Below, piece by piece: positions 42,506-52,895 of a DNA stretch of 64,000 nt (the first letter of the stretch is position 1; each line of letters opens with the position of its first letter). Position numbers and translations under genes: made by a program. Source of the DNA: Psettodes erumei (lineage: Eukaryota > Chordata > Actinopteri > Pleuronectiformes > Psettodidae); the NCBI GenBank assembly GCA_016785225.1, contig JAFBJZ010000761.1, positions 1-64,000 of the forward strand, read 5' to 3'. The notes beneath the pieces were generated by a model that searched no databases, had not been told where the DNA came from, and was given only the letters and a program-made list of their open reading frames with translations.

Positions 42506-42805
42506 TCAAGTTTTTAATGGTGAAACATGAAAGAATAGTTTTGTTTTACAGCAATTGGGAAGCAATTGTAATTAGTTTGTGAATACTTTTCAACTGGGGA
42601 AATTGAAAATAAGGGCTTGTCTTCAATATAAACCCAAGTTAAACAAAGGCCTTGCTCACTCTTCAGTTAATGGAATTGGTATTTATCTTGGAATTTACAG
42701 TATGTTGTTCATTAGGTGATAGTCTCGAGATGTTGGGTACTTTATAGCTTACTTAGGCTAAATCCTCCTCTCTGACATTCATGTCTCTTTCTGTGTTTTT
42801 CTCAG

Positions 42806-43885
42806 TTGACTCAGACAGACACAAACAGGAGCAGACCTCATCAGTGTCAGAAGTGTGACAAAACCTTCAGCCGGATTTGTAGTCTAAGAAGACATGAACT
42901 CACTCACATTGCAGAGAAACTGTACCACTGTGAGCAGTGTGGTAGCAGTTTTAGTCAGATGAATGCATTCAATCTACACTTGTATACCCACCCTGAAGAG
43001 ACACCATACTGTTGTGATCAGTGTGGGAGGGATTTCAGTGACCAGATTTCCTACAAAAAACACCTGCGTGACCACACAGGACCATACCAGTGTGACCAGT
43101 GTGAAAAAAGTTTCAGTTATTTCAGTATTTACAAGATACACATGCGTGTCCACACTAAAGAAAAACCATACTGCTGTGACCAATGTCCAAAAAGTTTTAG
43201 TTTTTTAAGTTCATACAAGCGACACCTGCTTAGCCACAGTGGAGAGAAGCCCTACCAGTGTGACTTCTGCGGAAAGAGTTTCACTCAGTCAGGGCATTTC
43301 AGTTTACATCTACGCAACCACACCGGTGAGAAACCATACGAGTGTGACCAATGTGAAAAGAGTTTCAGTGACTTGAGTAGTTACAAAATACATTTGCGTG
43401 TCCACACTGGAGAGAAACCCTACTGTTGTGACCAGTGTGGGAGGAGCTTCTCTCAGTTAGGTAATTACAAGTCACATTTACGTATCCACACTGGAGAAAA
43501 ACCATTCCGCTGTGAATTATGTGACAAAAGTTTCTCTATTTCTAAAACATACAAACAACATGTGCGCACCCACACTGGAGAGAAACCGTACCAATGTAAA
43601 GAATGTGGGAAAGGTTTTGGTCGCCTAAGCAACTACATGCGGCACCTTCGTATCCACACTGGAGAGCAACCTTTCAGCTGTGGCCAGTGTGGAAAGTGTT
43701 TCAACAGTTCATACAGTTACAGCCGCCACTTGCGTGTCCACACTGGAGAAAAACCATACTGGTGTTCACATTGTAAGAGGCTGTTCACACGTTCCCAGTC
43801 TTTGAAGAAACATCGCTGTGTTGAAATAGATGAAGAATGTACAACTGTGAGTAACAAAGCAGAACTAACAAATGACAACAAATAA
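42806..43885 (+). CDS. C2H2 zinc-finger protein, terminal exon
   Basis: A 359-codon open frame preceded by a good splice acceptor ('gtgtttttctcag' ending at 42805). The frame opens with TTG, not ATG, so this is the last exon of a larger gene whose earlier exons were not found. It holds eleven complete C2H2 fingers (consensus C-x2-C-x12-H-x3-H), from HQCQKCDKTF to FSCGQCGKCF, mostly joined by TGEKPY linkers. A twelfth finger (YWCSHCKRLF, ending KKHRC) has Cys in place of the last His or lacks it. Fingers 2 and 3 have non-standard linkers (PEETPY, TGPY). No effector domain is visible in this exon. The protein is probably a nuclear DNA-binding transcription regulator; the target is unknown. Open and undamaged, so likely functional. 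Confidence 0.88.
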   Translation: MTQTDTNRSRPHQCQKCDKTFSRICSLRRHELTHIAEKLYHCEQCGSSFSQMNAFNLHLYTHPEETPYCCDQCGRDFSDQISYKKHLRDHTGPYQCDQCEKSFSYFSIYKIHMRVHTKEKPYCCDQCPKSFSFLSSYKRHLLSHSGEKPYQCDFCGKSFTQSGHFSLHLRNHTGEKPYECDQCEKSFSDLSSYKIHLRVHTGEKPYCCDQCGRSFSQLGNYKSHLRIHTGEKPFRCELCDKSFSISKTYKQHVRTHTGEKPYQCKECGKGFGRLSNYMRHLRIHTGEQPFSCGQCGKCFNSSYSYSRHLRVHTGEKPYWCSHCKRLFTRSQSLKKHRCVEIDEECTTVSNKAELTNDNK

Positions 43886-44616
43886 CAACCAACAAAATAA
43901 ACTACAGTGTGAGTATTTGTGGCAAGAGACATGGCACCCAGTGCAAGTGTAGATCATTGAGGTACAGTCAGTGTTTTGTTTTTTTTTTGGGGGGGGTTAA
44001 ACAACATTGGAGCTCTGTGGCACAGAGGATATAACAGGCTCTGAATACATACATATGTCATCTTTCTGTAGAACCTTTTCAAAATACGAAAAATGTAGAA
44101 TATATCACCATATTTTAATTGTGTTTCTTTGACTTGAAGATTTAAAAAGGATTGTTTTTCCTTTTTCAAGTGAAACTACAATTCTGTCCAGTTAACCCCT
44201 TAAATTGAGTAAAAAAAATATCTGATGTATTCCAGGAACCACTTCGCCATATCCACTACTGTTTTTCAGGGTTGGACTATAGTATTTTGGGGGGTTTTTT
44301 GTTGCGTTTTTTTTTTTTTTAATTATTTGTTTAAAAAAACATCTATATTGTCAATTTTATCAAAGGCTGGGCGAAGGACACTGTTCAGAGTTGAACCTGA
44401 GTCCTGACCAAAACCTCCTCTGGCAGAGTTTCTTTCTTTTATCAGCAACTTCAAAATTTATTGTAGATGATGTTGTAAAGAATATGTTAATTTGAAAATA
44501 TATCTTCATGAAGTTAAATGTGGTAATGGATCAGTTTGAAGGTTTTTCTTTCTTATTTTCCTTTCCTCTTTGATCTTCTGTATGCAAAACTGTTTAATTG
44601 TGTTGCAAATCCCTGT

Positions 44617-44622
44617 AATAAA
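44617..44622 (+). terminator. Poly(A) signal of the zinc-finger gene
   Basis: AATAAA 730 bases after the stop codon, in 'ccctgtaataaagatg'. The sequence after it is already Penelope-like debris. Confidence 0.6.
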
Positions 44623-44646
44623 GATGCACAAACAAGAGATGTATGT

Positions 44647-44900
44647 GTAGATTCTCATTCATCCAGGTCACAGTATCCAAAAGGGCACTGAATCAAAATC
44701 AACTGGACTTGTAGAAAAAATTCCTTGGAGATGTTTCACTTCTCATAAAAGGCTTCTACAGTTCTGATGGATTGTGGTGAAACCCACATATATAAAATCT
44801 GTGAGGTGTGGGCAGAACTGCAGAGTGCTCCAGGCAAGTCAGCATTGGTCGTGGTTAGAGTCATATGTGTCACATGATGAAAGTGTCTACACCTGTTGTT
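44647..44900 (-). mobile_element. Degenerate Penelope-like end fragment
   Basis: 'gtgtagattctcattcatccaggtca' is a diverged version of the element end at 1185 and 45199, and 'gatgtttcacttctcataaaaggcttct' corresponds to the hairpin and GAAAC segment of the ribozyme-like motif with key bases changed. It is probably an older or related family copy. Confidence 0.55.
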
Positions 44901-45198
44901 TTTGGGGTCACATGTCTCCTGGGAAGGGGAAAAAGAGCAAATTGTAACTGTAAATTGTAAATTGAAGTCCAGGAACTTCCTAACAATGGATTCTGGGGGC
45001 GTTTCCCTGGAGATAATGTTTAGTTTTCAGGCAACAGGTTGGGACACTTGAGAGTCTGCCAAGGTTTACTGCATTCTCTCAGGATTTATAAGTCTGCAGC
45101 CAACTTTCTTCTGCAGCCTTGTCTCATTTTCTAAGTTGGCTAATGGAGGCAGGACCAATATCTCTTGTGGGTTGTTGACAGAATAAAGTGCTGACCAA

Positions 45199-45960
45199 TA
45201 GGTTCTCAGTCATCCAGGTCATGGTAATTCTCCAAAGAAGTAGTAAATAAAGCAACTGGACTAACCTCGTGTGAGTCGAAGACGTTTCACCTCTCATCCG
45301 AGAGGCTTCTTCAGTTCTGAAAGTCTGGTGGGGAGTAACTGATATTTATCTACCAGGAGGAAGGTGGTGGAAACGATGGTCATAAGACCGAAACCAAACG
45401 ACATGTTAGATGTAAACAGAGTCGTTAGTTTTGATGGGCGGTCGTTAACCCTCCCCGCCCGCCTCTCGGGGTTTTTGGTTTCACCTGTCTGCAGGTGAGA
45501 ACGGCGGCTGCACCTCCTTGGGAGGGAGCTGAGAACAGCATTGTATGTGGGTGATAGGTGGTGTCTGAGGCCCCTCCTCTGTTCAAAGACGGTCGTTCTA
45601 GCTTGACATGAATGGCTTCTTTGACCCCTCTCTCAAACCATCTGTCCTCCCTAGCTAGAACGCGCGCACCTTGTGGTTTTCAAAGGAGTGCCCCTTCTCC
45701 TTGAGGTGAATGTGGACTGCTGAGTCCTGGCCTGTGGTGGTGGCCCTCCTGTGCTGTGCCATGCGTTTGTGTAGCGGCTGCTTAGTCTCTCCAATATACA
45801 GGTCAGAGCATTCCTCATTGCACTGCACTGCGTACACAACATTGCTTTGTTTTTCCTTGGAATTTTATCCTTGGGATGGACAAGCTTCTGCCTCAGTGTG
45901 TTGCTGGGCTTAAAGTGTACTGGGATCTGGTGGGTGTTAAAGATCCTCTCATACTCAATT
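45199..45960 (-). mobile_element. Penelope-like element, inverted copy of the 3' part (GIY-YIG)
   Basis: This segment is the reverse complement of 47966-48681, nearly base for base. Read on the minus strand it encodes the GIY-YIG endonuclease region: YAVQCNEECSDLYIGETKQPLHKRM, with the YIG motif and catalytic Arg intact. Two such arms in opposite orientation flank the reverse transcriptase, an arrangement known for Penelope-like elements, which often carry an inverted partial copy at one end. Confidence 0.88.
45268..45325 (-). ncRNA. Candidate hammerhead ribozyme, inverted arm
   Basis: Same motif as at 48593-48648, read on the minus strand: CUGAAGA core at 45314-45308, GAAAC at 45288-45284, GUC at 45283-45281. 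The cut is predicted between 45281 and 45280. Confidence 0.5.
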
Positions 45961-47040
45961 TGGGGCGGACACCCTGCGGAGGGTGCGGGAGTATGAGAGG
46001 CTAGCGAGGAAAGTGGCGGATTACAGGAACCACCTGCGGTTCAACCTGCGATGCAGGCAGGCAAAGATCTTTCCTAAAAGCTTGTGGCTCACCTCCACAG
46101 TGAAGGGCCACAAAGCTGAAAGTATCTTAAAGAGGGCTCAGAACCAACTCCTCAATGAGAGAGTTAGGCAGGTTCATTTCACGATCGAAGTCCTACGATC
46201 AAAAATTGATGCGTTGGAGGAAGGGCTGGCGGCAGCCCTTCCCGAACATGTCTTGGAAGCGGTTTCCAAGTACACTGAGACGGCACAGAGGGCGCAACAT
46301 GCTAAGGGCAAAATACGGCAAACAAAGAAATTCCAAAACCTTGAGTCCCGAGCTTTTAGTTCCAGGGGGGAACAAGCGGCAGACACACAAAGCATTGAGG
46401 GAAAGACTGGCGGCAGTCTTTCCGGAGCGGTTACACAGGGCATTACAGCTGACCTGGACACCCAGGATAAATGGGTTAAGAATTTGTCAGACAGGGAGCT
46501 CACCCCAGCGGAGCGGGGGTCCTGCGAGGGGACTTAACTTTGCAGTCACACGGACGAGCTACCGGTAGTTGAGTTGGTGACAGCCACAGAAACGGCTATT
46601 AGGAACAATAGGTTGTCTGAAACAGAGGCAGAACAGATCAGGCTTAAGGATGTCGGCAGCACTCTCCAGTGCCAAACTACCTCCATCTAACATCTCCACA
46701 CAGGAGAAACAGGCGCTGAACACACAAAAGATCCCAACATCACAATCTTACCCGCAGATAAAGGGAGGTGCACAGTGGTCCTTAATACGACTGACTACCA
46801 GGCCAAAGTAAACAACCTCCTCAGTGACGCAGCAACCTATGAGCCTCTTAAACGAGATCCCACCAACACTTACAAACTCAAAGTGGTTAACTGCTTGCAG
46901 AAGCTGGAGAAAGATCATGTTATCGATCGAGCCCTATACTACAAACTCTATCCAGGCGATGCTATTCCTTGCATATACGGGCTGCCAAAAATTCATAAAG
47001 AGGGCGCCCGCTCAGACCTATTGTAAGTAGCATCAACTCT

Positions 47041-47748
47041 GTGACTTACAACATTGCTAAATATCTTGCCAAAATCCTTTTTCCCCATTGGTGGGGAGCC
47101 CCCCACCACATTAAGAACTCGATGGACTTTACAAACAAAATCCGACAAATAAACCTGGTCCCAGAGGAAACCATGGTTTCATATGACGTGACATCGCTTT
47201 TCACTTGCATTCCCACTGGGGACGCAGTACAGACAGTTAAGAATAAGCTACTACTTGACAACACTCTGTCAGAAAGGACCAACCTCTCACCAGAACAGGT
47301 GTGTGACCTCCTTGACCTTTGCCTCAGCACTACTTACTTCCAGTACAACGGTGGCTTCTACAGGCAAAAACACGGCTGTGCCATGGGATCCCCAGTATCC
47401 CCGATTGTAGCTAACCTGTATATGGAAGAGATGGAGGCGGCGGCCCTGAGAACCTTCAGTGGCCACCCTCCGAGGCATTGGTTCAGATATGTGGATGACA
47501 CATGGGTCACCATCAGGAAAAGTGAAGTTGAACCTTTCACAAAACACCTCAACTCAGTGGACAAAAACATCCAATTCACAAGAGAGGATGTCAAAGATAA
47601 CTGTCTGGCCTTTCTAGATTGCTTGGTGCACATTGAAACTAATGGGGAACTCAACATCAGGTCTATAGGAAACCCACGCACACGGATCAATACCTCCTGT
47701 TTGATTCCCACCACCCACTGGAACACAAACTTGGGGGGTGATCCGTGA
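47041..47748 (+). pseudogene. Penelope-like reverse transcriptase core
   Basis: An uninterrupted 235-codon block: thumb-proximal IRQINLVPEETMVSYDVTS, the GSPVSPIVANLYMEEME motif and the catalytic YVDD at about residues 156-159. The frame shifts just before 47748, after TRINTSCLIPTTHWN. The enzyme is related to telomerase reverse transcriptase and would have copied element RNA at a nicked target. Confidence 0.85.
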
Positions 47749-48592
47749 CGCTGAAACACAGAGCGACAAATATCCCATCCAAAACAGATGGTAAAAAGAA
47801 GGAACACAAACATATTCACACTGCTCTTCAAACTTGTGGATATCCAAACTGGGCCTTTATCAAAACAGCTAGAAAGCCCAGGGAGGATAAGAAAGACGAG
47901 GACCACAAGAAAAGAAATAATATTGTCATCCCATATGTGGCAGGGGTTGGAGAAACTCCGGAGGATCTTTAACACCCACCAGATCCCAGTACACTTTAAG
48001 CCCAGCAACACACTGAGGCAGAAGCTTGTCCATCCCAAGGATAAAATTCCAAGGAAAAACAAAGCAATGTTGTGTACGCAGTGCAGTGCAATGAGGAATG
48101 CTCTGACCTGTATATTGAGAGACTAAGCAGCCGCTACACACAAACGCATGGCACAGCACAGGAGGGCCACCACCACAGGCCAGGACTCAGCAGTCCACAT
48201 TCACCTCAAGGAGAAGGGGCACTCCTTTGAAAAAACAACCACAAAGGTGCGCGTTCTAGCTAGGGAGGACAGATGGTTTGAGAGAGGGGTCAAAGAAGCC
48301 ATTCATGTCAAGCTAGAACGACCGTCTTTGAACAGAGGAGGGGCCTCAGACACCACCTATCACCCACATACAATGCTGTTCTCAGCTCCCTCCCAAGGAG
48401 GTGCAGCCGCTGTTCTCACCTGCAGACAGGTGAAACCAAAAAACCCCCGAGAGGGCGGGGAGGGTTAACGACCGCCCATCAAAACTAATGACTCTGTTTA
48501 CATCTAACATGTCGTTTGGTTTTGGGTCTTATGACCATCGTTTCCACCACCTTCCTCCTGGTAGATAAATATCAGTTACTCCCCACCAGACT

Positions 48593-48648
48593 TTCAGAAC
48601 TGAAGAAGCCTCTCGGATGAGAGGTGAAACGTCTTCGACTCACACGAG
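48593..48648 (+). ncRNA. Candidate hammerhead ribozyme in the Penelope-like arm
   Basis: The conserved core can be laid out in order: CTGAAGA (fits CUGANGA) at 48600-48606; a stem II hairpin CCTCTC-ggat-GAGAGG at 48609-48624; GAAAC at 48626-48630; then GTC at 48631-48633, with cutting predicted after C48633. Stem III is minimal. Stem I would pair bases before 48600 (AGAA) with TTC after 48633. Small hammerheads are known from Penelope-like elements. Weak stems I and III keep this a candidate. The mirror copy is at 45268-45325 on the minus strand. Confidence 0.5.
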
Positions 48649-48707
48649 GTTAGTCCAGTTGCTTTATTTACTACTTCTTTGGATGCAAAGACACATTTAT
48701 CCACTTA

Positions 48708-48728
48708 TTTATTTTCAATATATTTATT
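48708..48728 (-). terminator. p2rx3: p2rx3 poly(A) signals
   Basis: Two AATAAA hexamers on the minus strand (48713-48708 and 48728-48723), about 200 bases after the p2rx3 stop. Confidence 0.55.
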
Positions 48729-48922
48729 TTCTGAAAAATTTCAGGGCAACATAGCTCAATAGATAAGTCAAGGTTCTTTAGATGTTTTTTGGCATTGACG
48801 TAGTCTTTGGGTAACACTGCAGTGCTGTAAAGAGACTTCTGAATGAGTGAAATTGAAAAAAAAAACATCAACATTTCGAGAGGAAACCCAACCCACAGGA
48901 CTGTTAGGCCTGTACTGTCCCT

Positions 48923-51900
48923 TTAACTCCAATGTTCAATAGAAAATGCCCCTGAGTCACTGGACCTCATGATGGTCTCGTTATGTCTTAGTGACAGCTG
49001 GGAGCAGTGAAACGCATTGCTTTGGGATTCCAGTGGGTTGTCTGACACCTACAGTACATTGCAGACACAGAGAAAGAGAGAGTTTTGTTAATTTCAAATA
49101 TAGGGCTTGGGAAGGCTGAGTTTAAGAACCACAGATCAGCCAGGAATCCAAGGTTCCAAGGTTCAAGAATGCATAAAGAGTGCAAAATTAAAAGGACATT
49201 AAATACAATCTCACCAAAAATGAAAAAAATCATTTTCTTTATACACACAACATGAATGAGGTCAAAAAGAAAGGGCAAAAGGAAGATAGCAGCATGTATA
49301 ACCTCTCATCCTAGTGAAATGTTTGCACCTGAAGGGGGTTATTCCTTTTCATGGACGAGTGCTTTTGCAAGCCACACTCCCTCAGGTGTGATTGCTGGAT
49401 GGGGACTTCCATTAGGAATGTATCTGAGTCGGGACTTTCAGGGATTTCCAGATGGATGCATAGTGTAGTAATACATTTTAATATTATTCCCCAGCACTTT
49501 TCAGATCTTAATCCTACTTTTACAGAGTATAGTCCAAAGCAGTTTTCACCAGTGGACCAGAAAGTCACTAGTGTAGCAAGCCACTTTTGATACTTTTGAC
49601 AGGACTGTTGCCATTGATGGATCGTAGCTCCAAAAAGAGTTGTTCCAGTTCTGGGTGCAGGAGTTTTCCAATCATGGTCCTGTATCAGAATGCATTACTA
49701 ATAGGGTGACTTAAGTGTGACACTTAAATGGATGGTTACAGGCATCATAACTTACTGAAAGAGGCTTGTGTGACTTAGTTTTGCTGGATAATAGTTCTGC
49801 TGGAAAGTTTTCTATTTAAACCTCTTTCAAATGAAGGAACTCAGCTTCAAGGTGCAGTTTAGAGGCTGGATCAAGGGATAGCTGTAGCAAATGCATCACT
49901 ATGAGTGCTGCACTGGGAGATGCTCGGGAAGAAGATAGATACAGAAGGATCTGGTAGGCTTTTTGACCTCATGATTGTCCTCCTCAAAGTCTAACAGGAA
50001 GGCAAGATCATTGGCACAATTCTCAAATCTACATATACAAAAAATTCAAAACAAAAATACAACATCTTTATAAAAGACAGTCAGAATGAAGCCACTGCAG
50101 CACTGTGTTCACTCCAAAAGGGTGTTCTGTGTACTGTGTACTTGTGTGACTTTTTATCTGACAGCTACAAGATGAACAGCATGAATAGTAGCCAGAAGGA
50201 GCGAGCCCCATGGAGGAGAAGGCTAGAGGCAAAAATCATGGCGGCACGGAAAGAAGTCAGCCTTCTAACAGAAATAAGCAGGGGTGTGAATGTAAGGAAA
50301 GAGCTGCCCAGGAAATACAACAAGCTGCCCACAGCTGAGGCACTGGAGACTGCTAAGCAAAGGCTCACAGCCCTAGCTACCCGCCTAAAGAGGTACACAA
50401 GAGAGGTTGAGTCCAGGAGAATAAACAGCGTGTTCTCCACCAACCCAGCTAAGGTCTAATCTCAATGGCAGGGTAACAGGATGACAACAGAGCCACCCAG
50501 GGCTGAGACTGAGCAATACTAGAAGAGTATCTGGGAGAAAAAGGCAACCCACAACACTAATGTCCAATGGCTGAAAGACTTACAAGCAGAGCACAGCCAA
50601 CTCCCAGAACAAGACCCAGTAGTCATCACGCTAGCAGACATCCAAACCAGAGTGTCCAAAATGAAGAGCTGGACAGCCCCAGGGCCTGACATGATACACG
50701 CCTATTGGCTCAAGAAGCTGACTGCACTCCATGAACGCCTAGCAGCACAGATGAACTAGCTGCTAATATCGGGAAACCACCCAGAGTGGCTAACCCAAGG
50801 CCGGACAGTCCTCATAATGAAGGACCCCCAGAAGGGAACAATACCATCCAATTACCGGCCTATAACCTGCCTCAGCACCACACGGAAGCTCCTATCAGGT
50901 ATCATAGCGGCTAAGATGAGTAGGCACATGGAGCAATACATGAGCAGAGCACAGAAAGGTGTAGGCAATAACACCAGAGGAGTCAAACACCAGCTACTGG
51001 TGGACAGGGCGATTGCCCAAGATTGCAAGACGAGGAACACCAACCTGTGCACTGCCTGGATTGACTGCTAGAAGGCCTATGATTCAATGCCACACACGGA
51101 TACTGGAGTGCCTAAAGCTGTACAACATCAATAGGTCCCTAAGAGAGTTCATCCAGAACTCGATGAGTCTGTGGAACACGACTCTGGAGGCCAACTCAAA
51201 ACCAATTGCACAGGTGAGCATCAGATGCAGCATATACAAAGGAGATGCTCTGTCCCCCCTGCTGTTCTGCATAGGCCTAAACCCCCTCAGCCAGATCATC
51301 TCAAAGAGTGGCTATGGGTACCAGTTCCGAAGTGGAACAACCATCAGCCACCTCCTCTACATGGATTACATCAAGCTGTATGCGAAGAATGAGCGTGACA
51401 TTGGTTCCCTGATTCACCTCACTCTGATCTACAGCAAAGACATTGGGATTTCATTCAGACTAGATAAATGTGGGTGGATGATATCTAGAAGAGGAAAGGT
51501 GATCACAACCGAGGGGGTTGACCTACCTGAAGGGAACATTGCAGATGTGCAGGACAGTTACAAATACCTGGGGATCCCACAGGCAAATGGTAATCACGAG
51601 GAGACAGCTCGAAGGTCAGCCACAGCCAAATACCTCCAGAGGGTAAGGCAGGTCCTGAAAAGTCAGCTGAACGGCAAAAATAAGATCCAAGCCATTAACA
51701 CCTATGCCATGCCAGTGATCAGATACCCAGCTGGGATAATATCCTGGCCACTGGAAGAGATACAAGCCACTGATATCAAGACAAGGAAGCTCCTTACCAT
51801 GCATGGTGGGTTTCACCCTAAGTCCAGCGTCCTGAGGCTGTACACAAAGCGAAAGGAGGGGGATCGAGGACTAGTAAGTGTCAAAACTACTGTCCAGGAG

Positions 51901-52854
51901 GAAACGGTGAACCTTCAGGAATATATTGAGAAAATGGCCCCCAAAGACCAACTCCTAAGTGAATGCCTCAGGCAACAAAAGCCCAGAAGGGATGAGGAAC
52001 CACTGGGCCCATCATGGAAGGACAAGCCCTTGCATGGCATGTACCACCGACAAATTGAAGAAGTGGCTGATATGGACAAAACATACCAGTGGCTGGAAAA
52101 GGCTGGACTGAAAGACAGCACAGAGGCACTAATCATGGCAGCACAGGAACAGGCCCTAAACACCAGAGCAATAGAGGCCAGGGTCTACCACACCAGACAA
52201 GACCCGAGGTGCAGGCTGTGCAGAGAAGGCCCTGAGGCAGTCCAACACATCACAGCAGGGTGTAAGATGCTGGCAGGCAAGGCATACATGGAGCGGCATA
52301 ACCAGGTAGCAGGCATAGTATACAGGAACATCTGTACAGAGTATGGACTGGAGGTCCCAGGGTCCAGATGGGAGACACCCCAAAGGTGACAGAGAACAAA
52401 CAGGCCAAGATCCTGTGGGACTTCCAGATCCAGACTGACAAGATGGTGATGGCCAATCAGCCTGACATAGTGGTGGTGGATAAACATCGGAAGACAGTGG
52501 TAGTGATAGATGTAGCAATCCCCAGCGATAGCAACATCAGAAAGAAAGAACACGAGAAGCTTGAAAAAAAACAAGGGCTGAAAGAGGAGATAGAGAAAAT
52601 GTGGGGTGTGAAGGCAACAGTGGTACCAATAGTGATCGGGGTACTAGGGGCGGTGACCACCAAGCTGGAAGGATGGCTCCAGCAGATACCAGGAACAACA
52701 TCAGAGATCTCTGTCCAAAAGAGCGCAATGCTTGGAACAGCTAAGATCCTGCACAGAACCCTCAGACTCCCAGGCCTCTGGTAGAGGACCCAAGTCTGAA
52801 GTAGACACCGCCCAGGTGGGCAAGAGGGAGATTTTTTTTTTTTAACATATATAT

Positions 52855-52895
<41 letters not shown>

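Larger units (their letters stand above)
45961..48681 (+). mobile_element. Penelope-like element, main copy
   Basis: Plus-strand ORF in several frames. The N-terminal region is at 45983-46370 (REYERLARKVADYRNHL). After frameshifts, 46720-47025 carries ILPADKGRCTVVLN and CIYGLPKIHKEGA. The reverse transcriptase core at 47041-47748 reads VSYDVTSLFTCIP, the active GCAMGSPVSPIVANLYME and FRYVDDTWVTI. Then comes a linker and the GIY-YIG part at 47966-48460 with a stop after the motif (LTCI, then a frameshift and TAA). It therefore cannot make a full protein. It sits between the convergent zinc-finger and p2rx3 genes, ending about 30 bases from the p2rx3 poly(A) site. Confidence 0.9.

Noticed and set aside
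49256..49590. Overlapping frames on both strands, first considered as the last p2rx3 exon
   Set aside because: No P2X3 tail similarity; the exon at 49048-48923 has a proper acceptor, phase and conserved ending.
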